In this document: positions 28,608-37,453 of the stretch, in pieces
Layout: each line of letters begins with the position of its first letter
Numbering within the stretch: position 1 is the first letter of the stretch
Source of the DNA: Stenotrophomonas maltophilia
GTDB lineage: Bacteria; Pseudomonadota; Gammaproteobacteria; Xanthomonadales; Xanthomonadaceae
DNA length: 64,000 nucleotides
NCBI RefSeq assembly: GCF_002799245.1
Contig: NZ_NEQV01000004.1
Span: forward strand, 1 to 64,000
Direction of reading: 5' to 3'
The notes under the pieces: generated by a model
Seen by the model: the letters and a program-made list of their open reading frames with translations, nothing else
What the model was told of the DNA's origin: nothing
Database searches by the model: none
Position numbers and translations under genes: made by a program

Positions 28608-31600
28608 GCGCTGCCCTCCTGGCGCGCTTCGGCGCCCAGAGCGCGGCCTTCATGCACCGCGCTGAAGACCACCTGGCTGTTGCGCAGCAGGTCGGCATAG
28701 CCGGCATCGGTAGCGAACGGGTCGGCACCACGCAGCAGCAGCTGCCAGGCGTCGCTGCTGGATTCGCCCCAGCTGCGGTCGCTGCCATGCCACTGCTTCC
28801 AGCCTTCGCTGCGCTGTTTCTCGCCAGCCGTGGTGTAAAGCACCCAGCCGGTATATGGAGCAAAGCGCAGCGGTTCGCGCAGGCCACGCTGGCGCAGCTG
28901 CAGCAGCGCGCGCAGCGCCGCGCGTGCAGCCGGAGCGCTCAACGCCGGCAGCACATGCGGGCCAGGACCGGCATCGCCGCCATCGTGGAACTGCACCAGC
29001 GGCAGTGCATCGCCGGCAGCATTGGCCAGCAACCAGTCCAGGCCCTGGCGGATCACCGCATTGCCATTGAGGGTACCGGCGCGCAGGCGCACCAGTCCTT
29101 CAGGATGACGATCAGCCACGCGGCCATGCAGGCGCACGCCGTCGATCTCCACCTCGTAGCGACGGCTTTCCAGCGGCTCGCCCTGCATCCAGCCCAGCAA
29201 TGCACTGGCATACGGGCGGGTCTTCAACTGCTCCACCTCGAACTGGCGCTCGCCCAATGGGCCGGACGGCAGCAGGCCGCGCGCGCGCAGCCGCGGGTAC
29301 AAGGGCTCGGTATCGCCGCTGAGCGTGGCACGCACCACCGCCGCCTGCACGCTGCGCTTTTCCGGACCGCGCGAGGACAGCACCAGCGGTTCCAGGTCAT
29401 CGACCTCCTCGACATCGTCGGCCAGGCGCAGGCCCAGCGACTGTGCCAGGAACTGCCCGGCCGGGTCGCACAGGAAACGACGCAGGGTATCGAGTGCGAC
29501 GTCATCCTCCACCGCATCGTCGAGCGGCGGCGGCAGCGGCGCGTCGAACCACGGCTGCAGGCCCCCACGCTGGCCGGTGAGGCGACCCGCAGCCGGATGC
29601 CACTGCCGCCGATAGCTGAAGCGACGCGGATCGCCATCGCCGAATGCCGCCGGCGAGAACGGCTGCAGTGCGTGGCGCACGGTGAAGTCGCGGACCGCCG
29701 CAGGCGGATCGAGGTGATACGCGGCGGCGGCATCGATCAGTTCACTGACCAGCACCGACGGCTCACGCACGCTGCCATCGCGCGGATCAGCACCGAGGTA
29801 GCTGAGGTAGAACACCTCCTGCGCGGCGGCGAACAGCTGCAGGAACAGGAAACGGTCGTCTTCGCGGGTGGAGCGGTCGCCCGGCCGGCGACGTGGCGTG
29901 TCCAGCTCGGCGGTGAGCTGGTTGAGACCTGCAGCCGGGTCACGGCGCGGGAAATCGCCATCATTGAGGCCGAGCACGCAGATCACCCGGAATGGCAGCA
30001 GGCGCATCGGCACCATGCGGCCGAAACTGATGCCACCGGTCAGCAGCGGCGCGCGCGTATCGGCCTCGCCCAGCGCGCCGGCGAAGTGCGAACGCACCAC
30101 CTCCGGCGGCACACCGTCTTCAAAGCCGGCCTTGGCGGCATCGTCGGCAAACTGGTTGAGCAGCTTGCGCAGGCGCTCCAGGGCACGCTGGCTGTTGGGC
30201 GAGCTGGGTGCGGTCGGCAGCAGCGCGTCCAGCAGCGACAGCAGGCGCTGCCGCCACTGCGCCGGGGTCAGCAGCTCGCCGAGGCGACGCTGATAGACCG
30301 CCAACACGCGCAGCAGGCGCAGCAGCCGGTCCAGCGCTTCCAGCGCGCCGCCCTCCAGCTCGATCCACGGTGCGACCCCGGCCAGGTCGGTCTCGCTGCC
30401 GGTGGCATGGCCCAGCACCAGGCGGTCCAGTGCGAACTGCCAGGTGTAGGCATCGTCGGCCGGTGCCTGGTGCTGGTTGCGGTGCTTCGCATCCAGGCCC
30501 CAGCGTGCGCCGGCCTGCTGCAGCCAGCCATGCAGGCGATCGAAGTCCACCGCTTCCAGCCCGGCCGCTTCGGCCAGTGGCGCGCTGGCCAGCAGGTCCA
30601 GCACTTCGTTCAGGCCAAAGCGCGAGACCGGCAGGCCCAGCAGGTGCACGAACACGTCGGCCAGCGGTTCGCCCGCCAGCGGACTGCTGTCGGCCAGCGC
30701 ATAGGGGATGTGCTCGTCCTCACCGCCACGGCCGCCGAACACCGCTTCCAGATACGGCACATAGGGATCGATGTCCGGTGCAAGCACCGCGATCTCACGC
30801 GCCTGCAGCGGCGGGTCGAAGCGCGGGTCCTGCAGCAGGCTGCGCAGCTGATCGTGCAGCACCTGCAGCTCGCGCAGACGGGTATGGCAGGCATGCACCT
30901 GCAGGCTGGGGTCGTCGCTGCGCAGGCCCTCGCGCAGCTCGCCCGAGGGCAGGGCGCGGCGATGGAACAGATCGCGCTGCAGGCGATGCAGCAGGCTGTC
31001 GGACAGTCCACCTTCGGCCAGGGTCGGCCGGGTGTCTTCCTCCGGATCGGAATAGGCTGCGATCTCGCCGGCCGGATGCACCACCTCGTAGCTGCCCAGC
31101 ACTGCCATGAAATCGCGCCCCGCCGCACCCCAGGCTTCCAGCAGCCGGTTCTCGCCCGCGGCTTCACCGAAGGGATCCGGTGCACCACTGCGCAGGCGCT
31201 CGGCCAGGGTCTGCAGGTCGCCCCAGTACGACTGCACGGGGGTGGGCATATAGAAATGCAGCTCGCCCACCCGCCCCTGGGTGGCCATCACCCGCAGCAC
31301 GTCGGGCGAGATGTTGAGCGTCGCGAATGCGGAAATGCGCGGCGGCAGGCCCTGTGGCAACGGCTGGCCAGCCCCCTCGAAGCGGTCCAGGTAGGCCTGG
31401 ATGCGGCGCGCACGGTAATCGTGGCCACCGGCGATGGTGCGCCAGAGGATGGCCTGCGGGTCGGCCGGGTCGGCGCCGGCCTCCCAGCGCAGCAGCCAGT
31501 CGCGGCGCCAGGCCTGGTACTTCTCGAACACCGAAGCCAGTTCACCGGCCAGTGCCCACGGCTTCAGCGCGTCGCCGCCGGCAAGATAGGACTGCAGCGC

Positions 31601-31951
31601 GCGCATCGGTGGCTGCGCCAGCAACGCCGGGTCGCGCAGTGCCTGGTACAGCTTCCAGTGCAGGCCGGCGGCGTCCAGATCGTCGCGTTCGCCCGGTACA
31701 TTGGCGTTGAGCGCACGGGCAACGAACTCACCCGGGGTCAGGAACTCAAGGTTGGCGGCTACGCCATACTCAGCAGCGAGTGTCGCTTGCAGCCAACGCC
31801 GCATCGCCACCTGCGGAATCAACACCACCTCCGGCGCCAGCAACGGCTGGCCCGGAACCGGCGCACGCACGTTGCGCGCCAGCAGCGCAGCCAGCACGTC
31901 CAGGGAGTTGGAATGGTAGAGGCGGAAATCGCTGCCCGGGTCACTCATCAT
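28604..31951 (-). CDS. recC: Exodeoxyribonuclease V subunit gamma (RecC)
   Basis: 1115 residues from MMSDPGSDFRLYHSN (the second Met at 31948 is equally possible). Translation upstream of this lacks family similarity. RecC is the Chi-recognising scaffold with inactivated helicase folds; family segments include FRLYHSNSLDVLAALLA, VFEKYQAWRRDWLLRWEAG, VLAPDIDPYVPYLEAVFGG and RVICVLGLNDGDFPRRDP. It is the first gene of the recCBD operon, divergent from mlaF with a 180-bp intergenic region. Confidence 0.95.
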   Translation of the reverse strand: MMSDPGSDFRLYHSNSLDVLAALLARNVRAPVPGQPLLAPEVVLIPQVAMRRWLQATLAAEYGVAANLEFLTPGEFVARALNANVPGERDDLDAAGLHWKLYQALRDPALLAQPPMRALQSYLAGGDALKPWALAGELASVFEKYQAWRRDWLLRWEAGADPADPQAILWRTIAGGHDYRARRIQAYLDRFEGAGQPLPQGLPPRISAFATLNISPDVLRVMATQGRVGELHFYMPTPVQSYWGDLQTLAERLRSGAPDPFGEAAGENRLLEAWGAAGRDFMAVLGSYEVVHPAGEIAAYSDPEEDTRPTLAEGGLSDSLLHRLQRDLFHRRALPSGELREGLRSDDPSLQVHACHTRLRELQVLHDQLRSLLQDPRFDPPLQAREIAVLAPDIDPYVPYLEAVFGGRGGEDEHIPYALADSSPLAGEPLADVFVHLLGLPVSRFGLNEVLDLLASAPLAEAAGLEAVDFDRLHGWLQQAGARWGLDAKHRNQHQAPADDAYTWQFALDRLVLGHATGSETDLAGVAPWIELEGGALEALDRLLRLLRVLAVYQRRLGELLTPAQWRQRLLSLLDALLPTAPSSPNSQRALERLRKLLNQFADDAAKAGFEDGVPPEVVRSHFAGALGEADTRAPLLTGGISFGRMVPMRLLPFRVICVLGLNDGDFPRRDPAAGLNQLTAELDTPRRRPGDRSTREDDRFLFLQLFAAAQEVFYLSYLGADPRDGSVREPSVLVSELIDAAAAYHLDPPAAVRDFTVRHALQPFSPAAFGDGDPRRFSYRRQWHPAAGRLTGQRGGLQPWFDAPLPPPLDDAVEDDVALDTLRRFLCDPAGQFLAQSLGLRLADDVEEVDDLEPLVLSSRGPEKRSVQAAVVRATLSGDTEPLYPRLRARGLLPSGPLGERQFEVEQLKTRPYASALLGWMQGEPLESRRYEVEIDGVRLHGRVADRHPEGLVRLRAGTLNGNAVIRQGLDWLLANAAGDALPLVQFHDGGDAGPGPHVLPALSAPAARAALRALLQLRQRGLREPLRFAPYTGWVLYTTAGEKQRSEGWKQWHGSDRSWGESSSDAWQLLLRGADPFATDAGYADLLRNSQVVFSAVHEGRALGAEARQEGSA

Positions 31952-32131
31952 GCACAGTGTGCAGCACGGCAGGCAGTATTCAATGGTCAGCTCATCGCCG
32001 GTACGGATTGTTCCGGGTCGCCGGCCGATTGTCCCGGCCTGGCAAGGGTCCTGCCGTGCCACAATACTGGACCGTCCAGTCTGCTTATGTTCAGCCGACG
32101 GGCCCGATCCTTCGATGTCTAAAAAACGTTA

Positions 32132-32929
32132 ATGGTGCCCATGTCGGCTTCCACCTCCAGTCTGGTGCAGTTATCCAACGTCCGCATCGACCGGAGCGGG
32201 CGCACGATCCTGCGTGACGTGTCGCTGCAGGTGCCCAAGGGCAGCATCACCGCCGTGCTGGGTCCGTCCGGCAGCGGCAAGTCGACCCTGTTGGCGGCAC
32301 TGACCGGCGAACTGCGCCCGGTCGCTGGCGAGGTCACCCTGTTCGGCAAGCCGATCCCGCAGGACAGCAGCGCGCTGCTGGAAATGCGCAAGAGCGTGGG
32401 TGTGCTGCTGCAGGGCAACGGCCTGCTGACCGACCTCACCGTGGCCGAAAACGTCGCGCTGCCGCTGCGTACGCATACCCGCCTGCCGACCGCCGTGCTG
32501 CGCCGCCTGGTGGAGATGAAGCTGCATGCGGTGGGCCTGCTGGCCGCTGCCGATGCCTGGCCGCGCGAGCTGTCCGGTGGCATGGCGCGCCGCGTCGCGC
32601 TGGCCCGCGCGCTGGCGCTGGACCCGCCGCTGATGATCTACGACGAGCCCCTGACCGGGCTGGACCCGATCGCCTCGGGGGTGATCATGAGCCTGATCCA
32701 GCGCCTCAACCACAGCCTCGGCCTGACCAGCATCATCGTCAGCCATCACGTGCACGAGACCCTGCCGATCTGCGACCAGGTGATCGCCATTGCCAATGGC
32801 GGCATCGTGTTCCAGGGCACGCCCGAGGCGCTGCAGTCCAGCCAGGACCCGCTGCTGCGGCAGTTCCTGCACGGCCAGCCCGATGGCCCCATCCCGTTCG
32901 ATGCCGCGCCGCGCGCGAGGGTCGCCTGA
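32132..32929 (+). CDS. mlaF: Phospholipid ABC transporter ATPase MlaF
   Basis: 265 residues (or 262 from the ATG at 32141; neither has a strong ribosome site). Walker A GPSGSGKST, ABC signature LSGGMARRVALARAL with the Mla-type GGM, Walker B MIYDEPLTGLDPI and the H-loop IVSHH are present. It powers retrograde phospholipid transport that maintains outer-membrane asymmetry. It heads an operon mlaFEDCBA and overlaps mlaE by one base. Confidence 0.95.
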   Translation: MVPMSASTSSLVQLSNVRIDRSGRTILRDVSLQVPKGSITAVLGPSGSGKSTLLAALTGELRPVAGEVTLFGKPIPQDSSALLEMRKSVGVLLQGNGLLTDLTVAENVALPLRTHTRLPTAVLRRLVEMKLHAVGLLAAADAWPRELSGGMARRVALARALALDPPLMIYDEPLTGLDPIASGVIMSLIQRLNHSLGLTSIIVSHHVHETLPICDQVIAIANGGIVFQGTPEALQSSQDPLLRQFLHGQPDGPIPFDAAPRARVA

Positions 32930-33678
32930 TGCCGTTCGTTCAAGCCACCCGCTCGCTGGGCCGCGCCGGCCTGTTCTCGCTGACCGTGCTGCGCGGTTCG
33001 CTGCCGACCCGTGATTTCCTGGCCGAGCTGACCCGCGAGATCTACAAGATCGGCGCCCGCTCGCTGCCGATCATCGCCGTCGGTGGTGCCTTCGTCGGCC
33101 TGGTGCTGACCCTGCAGGGCTACCGCACACTGACCACCTTCGGTGCGGCCGACGCGCTGTCGACCCTGCTCGGCCTGTCGCTGTACCGCGAACTGGCGCC
33201 GGTGCTGACCGCGCTGCTGTTCATCGGCCGCGCCGGCAGCTCGATCGCCGCCGAACTGGGCCTGATGCGCGCCACCGACCAGATCAAGGCCCTGGAGCTG
33301 ATGGCGATCGATCCAGTCGCCAAGGCCGTGGCGCCGCGCTTCTGGGCGGCGGTGCTGACCGTGCCCCTGCTGACCGGCATCTTCTGCTCGCTGGCGATCA
33401 GTGCCAGCTACTTCGAAGCAGTGCACGTGCTGGGCCTGGACAATGGCGTGTTCTGGTCGGCGCTGCGCAACAGCGTCGATTTCTGGGATGACTTCGGCGT
33501 GGCGATGCTGAAGTCGGCGATCTTCGGCGGCACCGCCGCGCTGGTCGCCGCCTACGTTGGTTTCCACGCCGAGCCGACCATCGAGGGCACCTCGGTGGCG
33601 ACCACCCGTGCGGTGGTCAACGCCTCGCTGCTGGTGCTGATGTTCAACTTCGTGCTGTCGGCAATGTTGTTCACCTAA
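32929..33678 (+). CDS. mlaE: Phospholipid ABC transporter permease MlaE
   Basis: 249 residues with about five to six membrane helices and the MlaE permease signature (GAFVGLVLTLQGYRTLTTFGA, LYRELAPVLTALLFIGRAGSSIAAELGLMRATDQIKALELM). It forms the inner-membrane core with MlaF, MlaD and MlaB. The TGATG overlap with mlaF indicates coupling; a 59-bp gap precedes mlaD. Confidence 0.95.
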   Translation: MPFVQATRSLGRAGLFSLTVLRGSLPTRDFLAELTREIYKIGARSLPIIAVGGAFVGLVLTLQGYRTLTTFGAADALSTLLGLSLYRELAPVLTALLFIGRAGSSIAAELGLMRATDQIKALELMAIDPVAKAVAPRFWAAVLTVPLLTGIFCSLAISASYFEAVHVLGLDNGVFWSALRNSVDFWDDFGVAMLKSAIFGGTAALVAAYVGFHAEPTIEGTSVATTRAVVNASLLVLMFNFVLSAMLFT

Positions 33679-33737
33679 CCCCTCCACCGGCGGTGCGCAT
33701 GCGCGCGCGGCCACCACGACTCGATCAGGTAATCCAC

Positions 33738-34262
33738 ATGGCCATCCGCGGTCCCAGACTCGAATTCTCTGTCGGCGCATTCCTGCTGCTGGCCCTGGCC
33801 TCGCTGATGGTGCTGGCCGTGGCCTCGACCAACCAGCGCTGGAGCTGGGGCAGCCAGGGCTACGAGCTGAAGGCGCGCTTCTCCCAGGTCGGCCAGCTGC
33901 GCAAGCAGGCGCCGGTGAAGATCGGCGGCGTCACCGTCGGCCAGGTCGCCTCGATCGACCTGGATCCGGTGAAGTTCGAATCCATCGTGACCCTGCGCAT
34001 GGACAGCAAGGTCAAGGACCTGCCGGCAGACACCTCGGCCGGTATCTTCACCAGTGGTTTGCTCGGCGAGAGCTATATCGGTCTGCAGCCGGGCGGTGAC
34101 CCGGACGTGCTGAAGGCCGGCGACGAGATCGTCTTCACCCAGCCAGCGGTTGACCTGATCCAGCTGGTCGGCAAGTACATGTTCAGTGGCGGCGCCGGTG
34201 GTGGCGCAGGCCAGAAGCCCAACGATGGCGCGCAGGCGCCTGCAACGGAACCGCAACCATGA
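33738..34262 (+). CDS. mlaD: MCE-domain phospholipid transport protein MlaD
   Basis: 174 residues from MAIRGPRLEFSVG. One N-terminal membrane helix (VGAFLLLALASLMVLAVAS) is followed by a single MCE/MlaD domain (YELKARFSQVGQLRKQAPVKIGGVTVGQV, SGLLGESYIGLQPGG) and a glycine/proline-rich tail. MlaD forms the periplasmic hexameric ring that passes lipids between MlaC and the MlaFEDB complex. Its stop overlaps mlaC by ATGA. Confidence 0.94.
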   Translation: MAIRGPRLEFSVGAFLLLALASLMVLAVASTNQRWSWGSQGYELKARFSQVGQLRKQAPVKIGGVTVGQVASIDLDPVKFESIVTLRMDSKVKDLPADTSAGIFTSGLLGESYIGLQPGGDPDVLKAGDEIVFTQPAVDLIQLVGKYMFSGGAGGGAGQKPNDGAQAPATEPQP

Positions 34263-34921
34263 AGATGAAACTGATCCCGGCCCTGCTCGCCTCGACGCTG
34301 CTGCTGGCCACGCCGTTCCTCGCCCAGGCCCAGGCCGCCGCCCCCGCCGCAGCCGCGACGCAGGGCCAGGCCGGCAAGGTGGTGATCGATGCCAGCACGC
34401 GCATCCTCACCACCCTGCAGCAGCGCCGGAGCGAGTTCAGCAGCAACCCGGCCAGCCTGCGCAGCTACATCGACAGCGAACTGAACCGCACCTTCGACCG
34501 CGACTATGCCGCACGCCTGGTGCTGGGCCCGCACGCCCGTGGCGCCTCGGATGCCGACATCAAGCTGTTCGCCGATGCCATGGCCGACAGCCTGATGCAG
34601 CGCTACGGTTCGACCCTGCTCAACATCCAGGGCAAGCCGAGCTTCCGCCTGAAGGGTGAAAGCCCGCTGCCGGGCAACCGCGGCGTGCGCGTGAGCACCG
34701 AACTGGTGCGCGCCGGCAGCGAACCGACCCCGGTCGAATACTGGATGCGCAACGTGAACGGCCAGTGGAAGATCTTCGACGTCAACATCGAAGGCATTTC
34801 CTACGTGCAGACCTTCCGCAACCAGTTCGATACCCCGCTGCGCCAGAAGGGCATCAAGCAGGTGGCCAGCGAACTGCACAGCGGCAGCATGCAGGCCGGG
34901 CCCGCGGGCAATGGCAAGTAA
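34259..34921 (+). CDS. mlaC: Periplasmic phospholipid-binding protein MlaC
   Basis: 220 residues with a Sec signal peptide (MKMKLIPALLASTLLLATPFLAQAQ) and an alanine-rich linker, then the MlaC/Ttg2D domain (SYIDSELNRTFDRDYAARLVLG, PVEYWMRNVNGQWKIFDVNIEGISYVQTFRNQF). It shuttles phospholipids between MlaA at the outer membrane and MlaD. It overlaps mlaD by 4 bp and mlaB by 11 bp. Confidence 0.94.
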   Translation: MKMKLIPALLASTLLLATPFLAQAQAAAPAAAATQGQAGKVVIDASTRILTTLQQRRSEFSSNPASLRSYIDSELNRTFDRDYAARLVLGPHARGASDADIKLFADAMADSLMQRYGSTLLNIQGKPSFRLKGESPLPGNRGVRVSTELVRAGSEPTPVEYWMRNVNGQWKIFDVNIEGISYVQTFRNQFDTPLRQKGIKQVASELHSGSMQAGPAGNGK

Positions 34922-35222
34922 CGCACTGGCGCTGCTGGAAGGCGACACCCTGCGCCTGCGCGGGGTGCTCGACCGTGCCGCGGTGATTGCACTGTGGCCG
35001 CAACTGCAGGCGCTGCCGGCCAAGCTGGCGCGGCTGGAGCTGGGCGAGGTCGAACGCGTGGACAGCGCCGGCCTGGCCCTGCTGGCCGAACTGGCGGCCC
35101 GTGCACGCAAGGCAGGCCATGCGCTGGCCATTTCCGGCGCGCCGGCCGGGTACAACGAGCTGAGCGCAGCCTACCGGCTGTCGCCCGACCTGGACTTCAA
35201 CGCTACTTCTGCTGCGAGCTGA
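34911..35222 (+). CDS. mlaB: STAS-domain protein MlaB
   Basis: 103 residues forming one STAS domain (LRLRGVLDRAAVIALWPQL, LGEVERVDSAGLALLAELAARARKAGHALAI). MlaB binds MlaF in the cytoplasm and supports complex assembly and ATPase activity. The ATG lies 11 bp inside the end of mlaC. Confidence 0.9.
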   Translation: MASNALALLEGDTLRLRGVLDRAAVIALWPQLQALPAKLARLELGEVERVDSAGLALLAELAARARKAGHALAISGAPAGYNELSAAYRLSPDLDFNATSAAS

Positions 35223-35223
35223 C

Positions 35224-36240
35224 ATGAACGTCGTACGCACTTTCCCCCTGATCCTCCTGGCCACCGCCCTGACCGCCTGTGCCGGCAAGCCGGCGCGCAG
35301 CGATGTGCCGGTCGCCAGCACCGTGGTTGCCGCCAGCCCTGCTGCCGGGACCCCGGCGGCAACCGTCGATAGCGGCGGCGCCGATGCTGCTCCGGCCGCG
35401 TCAGTCGCCAATCCACCGGCGTCCTCCGCACCGACGCCGGCGGCTTCGGCACAGGCCGCGGAGGCCAGCGCACCGAAGACCGCAGCGTCCAACGCCGCCG
35501 GCGGCGACGATGATTTCGACGCCCTGTACGGCGGCACCGGCAACACCGGCAGTGCTGCGGCCTACGATCCGTGGGAACCGTTCAACCGCAAGGTGCACAA
35601 GTTCAACAATGCGGTCGACCGTGGTGTGGCCCGCCCGCTGGCCACCGCCTATACCCATGTGGTGCCACGCTTCGCGCGTACCGGCGTCAGCAACTTCTTC
35701 AGCAACCTGCGTGCGCCGGTGACCATCACCAACCAGCTGCTGCAGGGCCGCGGCGCCGATGCGTGGGACAGCCTCGGCCGCTTCCTGATGAACAGCACGC
35801 TGGGCATCGGTGGCCTGTTCGATCCGGCCAGCAAGGCGATGGTGCCGCGTCGCAATGAAGACTTCGGCCAGACCCTGGGGGCCTGGGGCTGGCGGCGTTC
35901 GCGCTACGTGGAACTGCCGTTCTTCGGCCCGCGCACCGTGCGCGATGTATTCGGCCTGGCCGGTGACATCCCCTTGTCGCCGATGCGCCGCATCGAGGAA
36001 GACAAGATCCGCATCGGCCTGCAGGGCCTGCAGCTGGTCGATACCCGCGCACAGCTGCTGGCGATCGACGATCTGCGCGACACCGCAGTGGACGAATACG
36101 CCCTGGTGCGCGATGCGTGGATGCAGCGCCGCAACTACCAGATCGAGAACGATCTGCGCAGCAAGCGCGACCGCGGTCACGACGATGCCAATTCGCCGAT
36201 CCCGGTCGATGCGATGCCAATGCCGCAGTGGACCCATTGA
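35224..36240 (+). CDS. mlaA: Outer-membrane lipoprotein MlaA (VacJ)
   Basis: 338 residues. The signal peptide ends in a lipobox LTAC (Cys19). Residues about 20-98 are a long low-complexity Ala/Pro/Ser linker that is much longer than in E. coli MlaA. The MlaA core starts at YDPWEPFNRKVHKFNNAVDR and includes RTGVSNFFSNLRAPVTITNQLLQG, RFLMNSTLGIGGLFDPA and FGPRTVRDVFGL. It removes phospholipids from the outer leaflet of the outer membrane. In E. coli mlaA is unlinked to mlaFEDCB; here it closes the operon, followed by a strong terminator. Confidence 0.95.
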   Translation: MNVVRTFPLILLATALTACAGKPARSDVPVASTVVAASPAAGTPAATVDSGGADAAPAASVANPPASSAPTPAASAQAAEASAPKTAASNAAGGDDDFDALYGGTGNTGSAAAYDPWEPFNRKVHKFNNAVDRGVARPLATAYTHVVPRFARTGVSNFFSNLRAPVTITNQLLQGRGADAWDSLGRFLMNSTLGIGGLFDPASKAMVPRRNEDFGQTLGAWGWRRSRYVELPFFGPRTVRDVFGLAGDIPLSPMRRIEEDKIRIGLQGLQLVDTRAQLLAIDDLRDTAVDEYALVRDAWMQRRNYQIENDLRSKRDRGHDDANSPIPVDAMPMPQWTH

Positions 36241-36260
36241 GGTCACTCATCGGTGCATGA

Positions 36261-36285
36261 AAAACCCCGCCTCGGCGGGGTTTTT
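36261..36285 (+). terminator. Rho-independent terminator after mlaA
   Basis: AAAACCCCGCC pairs with GGCGGGGTTTT across a 2-base loop, followed by TTTTTCTTT. It ends the mlaFEDCBA transcript and, because of the A-run on the other side, may also work for the convergent glutathione peroxidase gene. Confidence 0.9.
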
Positions 36286-36300
36286 CTTTGGCGCTGTGTT

Positions 36301-36337
36301 GGGTCGGAGCCCTTTCCCGAGGAAAGGGATCCGACCC
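36301..36337. repeat. GGGGTC-type palindromic repeat, copy 2
   Basis: GGGTCGGA and TCCGACCC outer arms with inner CCCTTTCC/GGAAAGGG arms. It sits between the mlaA terminator and a SMAG element. Confidence 0.75.
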
Positions 36338-36345
36338 CCGGCCCG

Positions 36346-36369
36346 GTAGGTGCCAACCTTGGTTGGCAC
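36346..36369. repeat. SMAG/REP element
   Basis: GTAG followed by GTGCCAACC/GGTTGGCAC arms with a TT loop; the 24 bp are identical to the first palindrome of the 10485 element. It abuts the 3' end of the glutathione peroxidase gene. Confidence 0.85.
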
Positions 36370-36376
36370 GCTGTGC

Positions 36377-36922
36377 TCAGGCTGCCAGCGCTGCCTCGAT
36401 GGCCTCGCGCAGGCGTGCGTCGTCGGCGGCCACATCCGGGGCAAAGCGTGCGACAACCTTGCCGTCGCGGCCGACCAGGAACTTCTCGAAGTTCCACAGC
36501 ACCGCCGGTGCCGGATGAATCGGGATGTCCTTGCTGGCCAGGCGCTCGCGCAGCGGGCCTTCACCGATCGACTGCGGCTGCGCGGCGGTCAGCTGCTGGT
36601 ACAGCGGGTGGGTGTCCTCGCCAGCCACGCTGATCTTGGAGAACATCGGGAAACTGACATCGTAGGTGAGCTGGCAGAACTGCTGGATCTCGGCCTCGCT
36701 GCCCGGCTCCTGGCCAAGGAAGTTGTTGGCGGGGAAGCCCAGCACTTCCAGGCCCTGCGCATGCTTTTCCGCATACAGCGCCTGCAGGCCTTCGTACTGC
36801 GGGGTCAGGCCGCACTTGGAGGCGACGTTGACCAGCAGCAGCACCTTGCCCTGGTAGTCGGCAAGCGAGGACGGCTGGCCGTCGATGGTGGTGAGGGAGA
36901 TATCCTGGATCGGGGTGCTCAC
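36377..36922 (-). CDS. Glutathione peroxidase family thiol peroxidase (BtuE-like)
   Basis: 181 residues from a GTG at 36922 preceded by GGAGC. Peroxidatic Cys37 is in NVASKCGLTPQYEGL, with Trp143 and Asn144 of the catalytic tetrad in LWNFEKFLVG. The segment usually FPCNQF reads FPANNF (63-68), so the tetrad Gln is replaced by Asn67 and the adjacent Cys is absent. It reduces hydro- and lipid peroxides, probably with thioredoxin. A longer upstream frame was rejected. Confidence 0.9.
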   Translation of the reverse strand: MSTPIQDISLTTIDGQPSSLADYQGKVLLLVNVASKCGLTPQYEGLQALYAEKHAQGLEVLGFPANNFLGQEPGSEAEIQQFCQLTYDVSFPMFSKISVAGEDTHPLYQQLTAAQPQSIGEGPLRERLASKDIPIHPAPAVLWNFEKFLVGRDGKVVARFAPDVAADDARLREAIEAALAA

Positions 36923-36982
36923 GCGGGGGCTCCGGCTACGGTGGGGAATGGCCCACCAGCATAGCGCCGCGCGATGCCGGTG

Positions 36983-37003
36983 GTGCCGGCCGCTGGCCGG
37001 CAC
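36983..37003. repeat. SMAG-like palindrome (GTGCCGGCC type)
   Basis: GTGCCGGCC/GGCCGGCAC arms with a GCT loop, the same core as the element at 44681-44701. It lies between the peroxidase and lipoprotein genes, both on the minus strand. Confidence 0.65.
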
Positions 37004-37008
37004 AACGA

Positions 37009-37392
37009 TCAATCCACGCAGATCGTGCCCTGCGCCTTGCCATCGTCGATGCGTTGGCGGCAACCGAAGTTCTGGCTGGCATCACGCTGGCAGGTGCCGG
37101 ACGCCACAACACCGGCCACCAGCTCGCCTTCGGCCAGGCACTGGCCCGTGCAGTCGCTCTTGCGGCTGCACGCCTTGCCGGCGTCGGCATAGGGAATCAC
37201 GCACTGCTCGCGCTGCAGCCGGCCAAGCCGCTGCAGGGTGCCACCGGCGGCCTGGCAGTCGACGTCGCGTGCTTCGCGGTAGGCCTCGGTGGCTTCCGGT
37301 GTTGGAGTTGCCGTATCAGCAATCGGAGGCGCGCTGCTGCATGCACCCAGCAACGCGGCCAGCACAACAACGGCACAGGAGCGCAAGCGCAT
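37009..37392 (-). CDS. Small cysteine-rich lipoprotein, function unknown
   Basis: 127 residues from MRLRSCAVVVLAALLGACSS. The lipobox LLGAC predicts lipidation. The mature part starts with a Pro/Thr/Ala-rich linker, then carries several cysteines (VDCQAAGGTLQ, QCVIPYADAGKACSRKSDCTGQCLAEG, GTCQRDASQNFGCRQRIDDG, TICVD) likely to be disulfide-bonded in the periplasm. I do not recognise a characterised family. It is downstream of rmuC on the same strand. Confidence 0.7.
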   Translation of the reverse strand: MRLRSCAVVVLAALLGACSSAPPIADTATPTPEATEAYREARDVDCQAAGGTLQRLGRLQREQCVIPYADAGKACSRKSDCTGQCLAEGELVAGVVASGTCQRDASQNFGCRQRIDDGKAQGTICVD

Positions 37393-37453
37393 GTCGATAC
37401 CCGCCACGGACACAGGGCGCCCAGCATAACCAGGCGCAGGTGCACGGCAAGTG

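Noticed and set aside
28574..32122. 1182-codon plus-strand frame antisense to recC
   Set aside because: Shadow of recC, which has clear family motifs; the antisense product has none.
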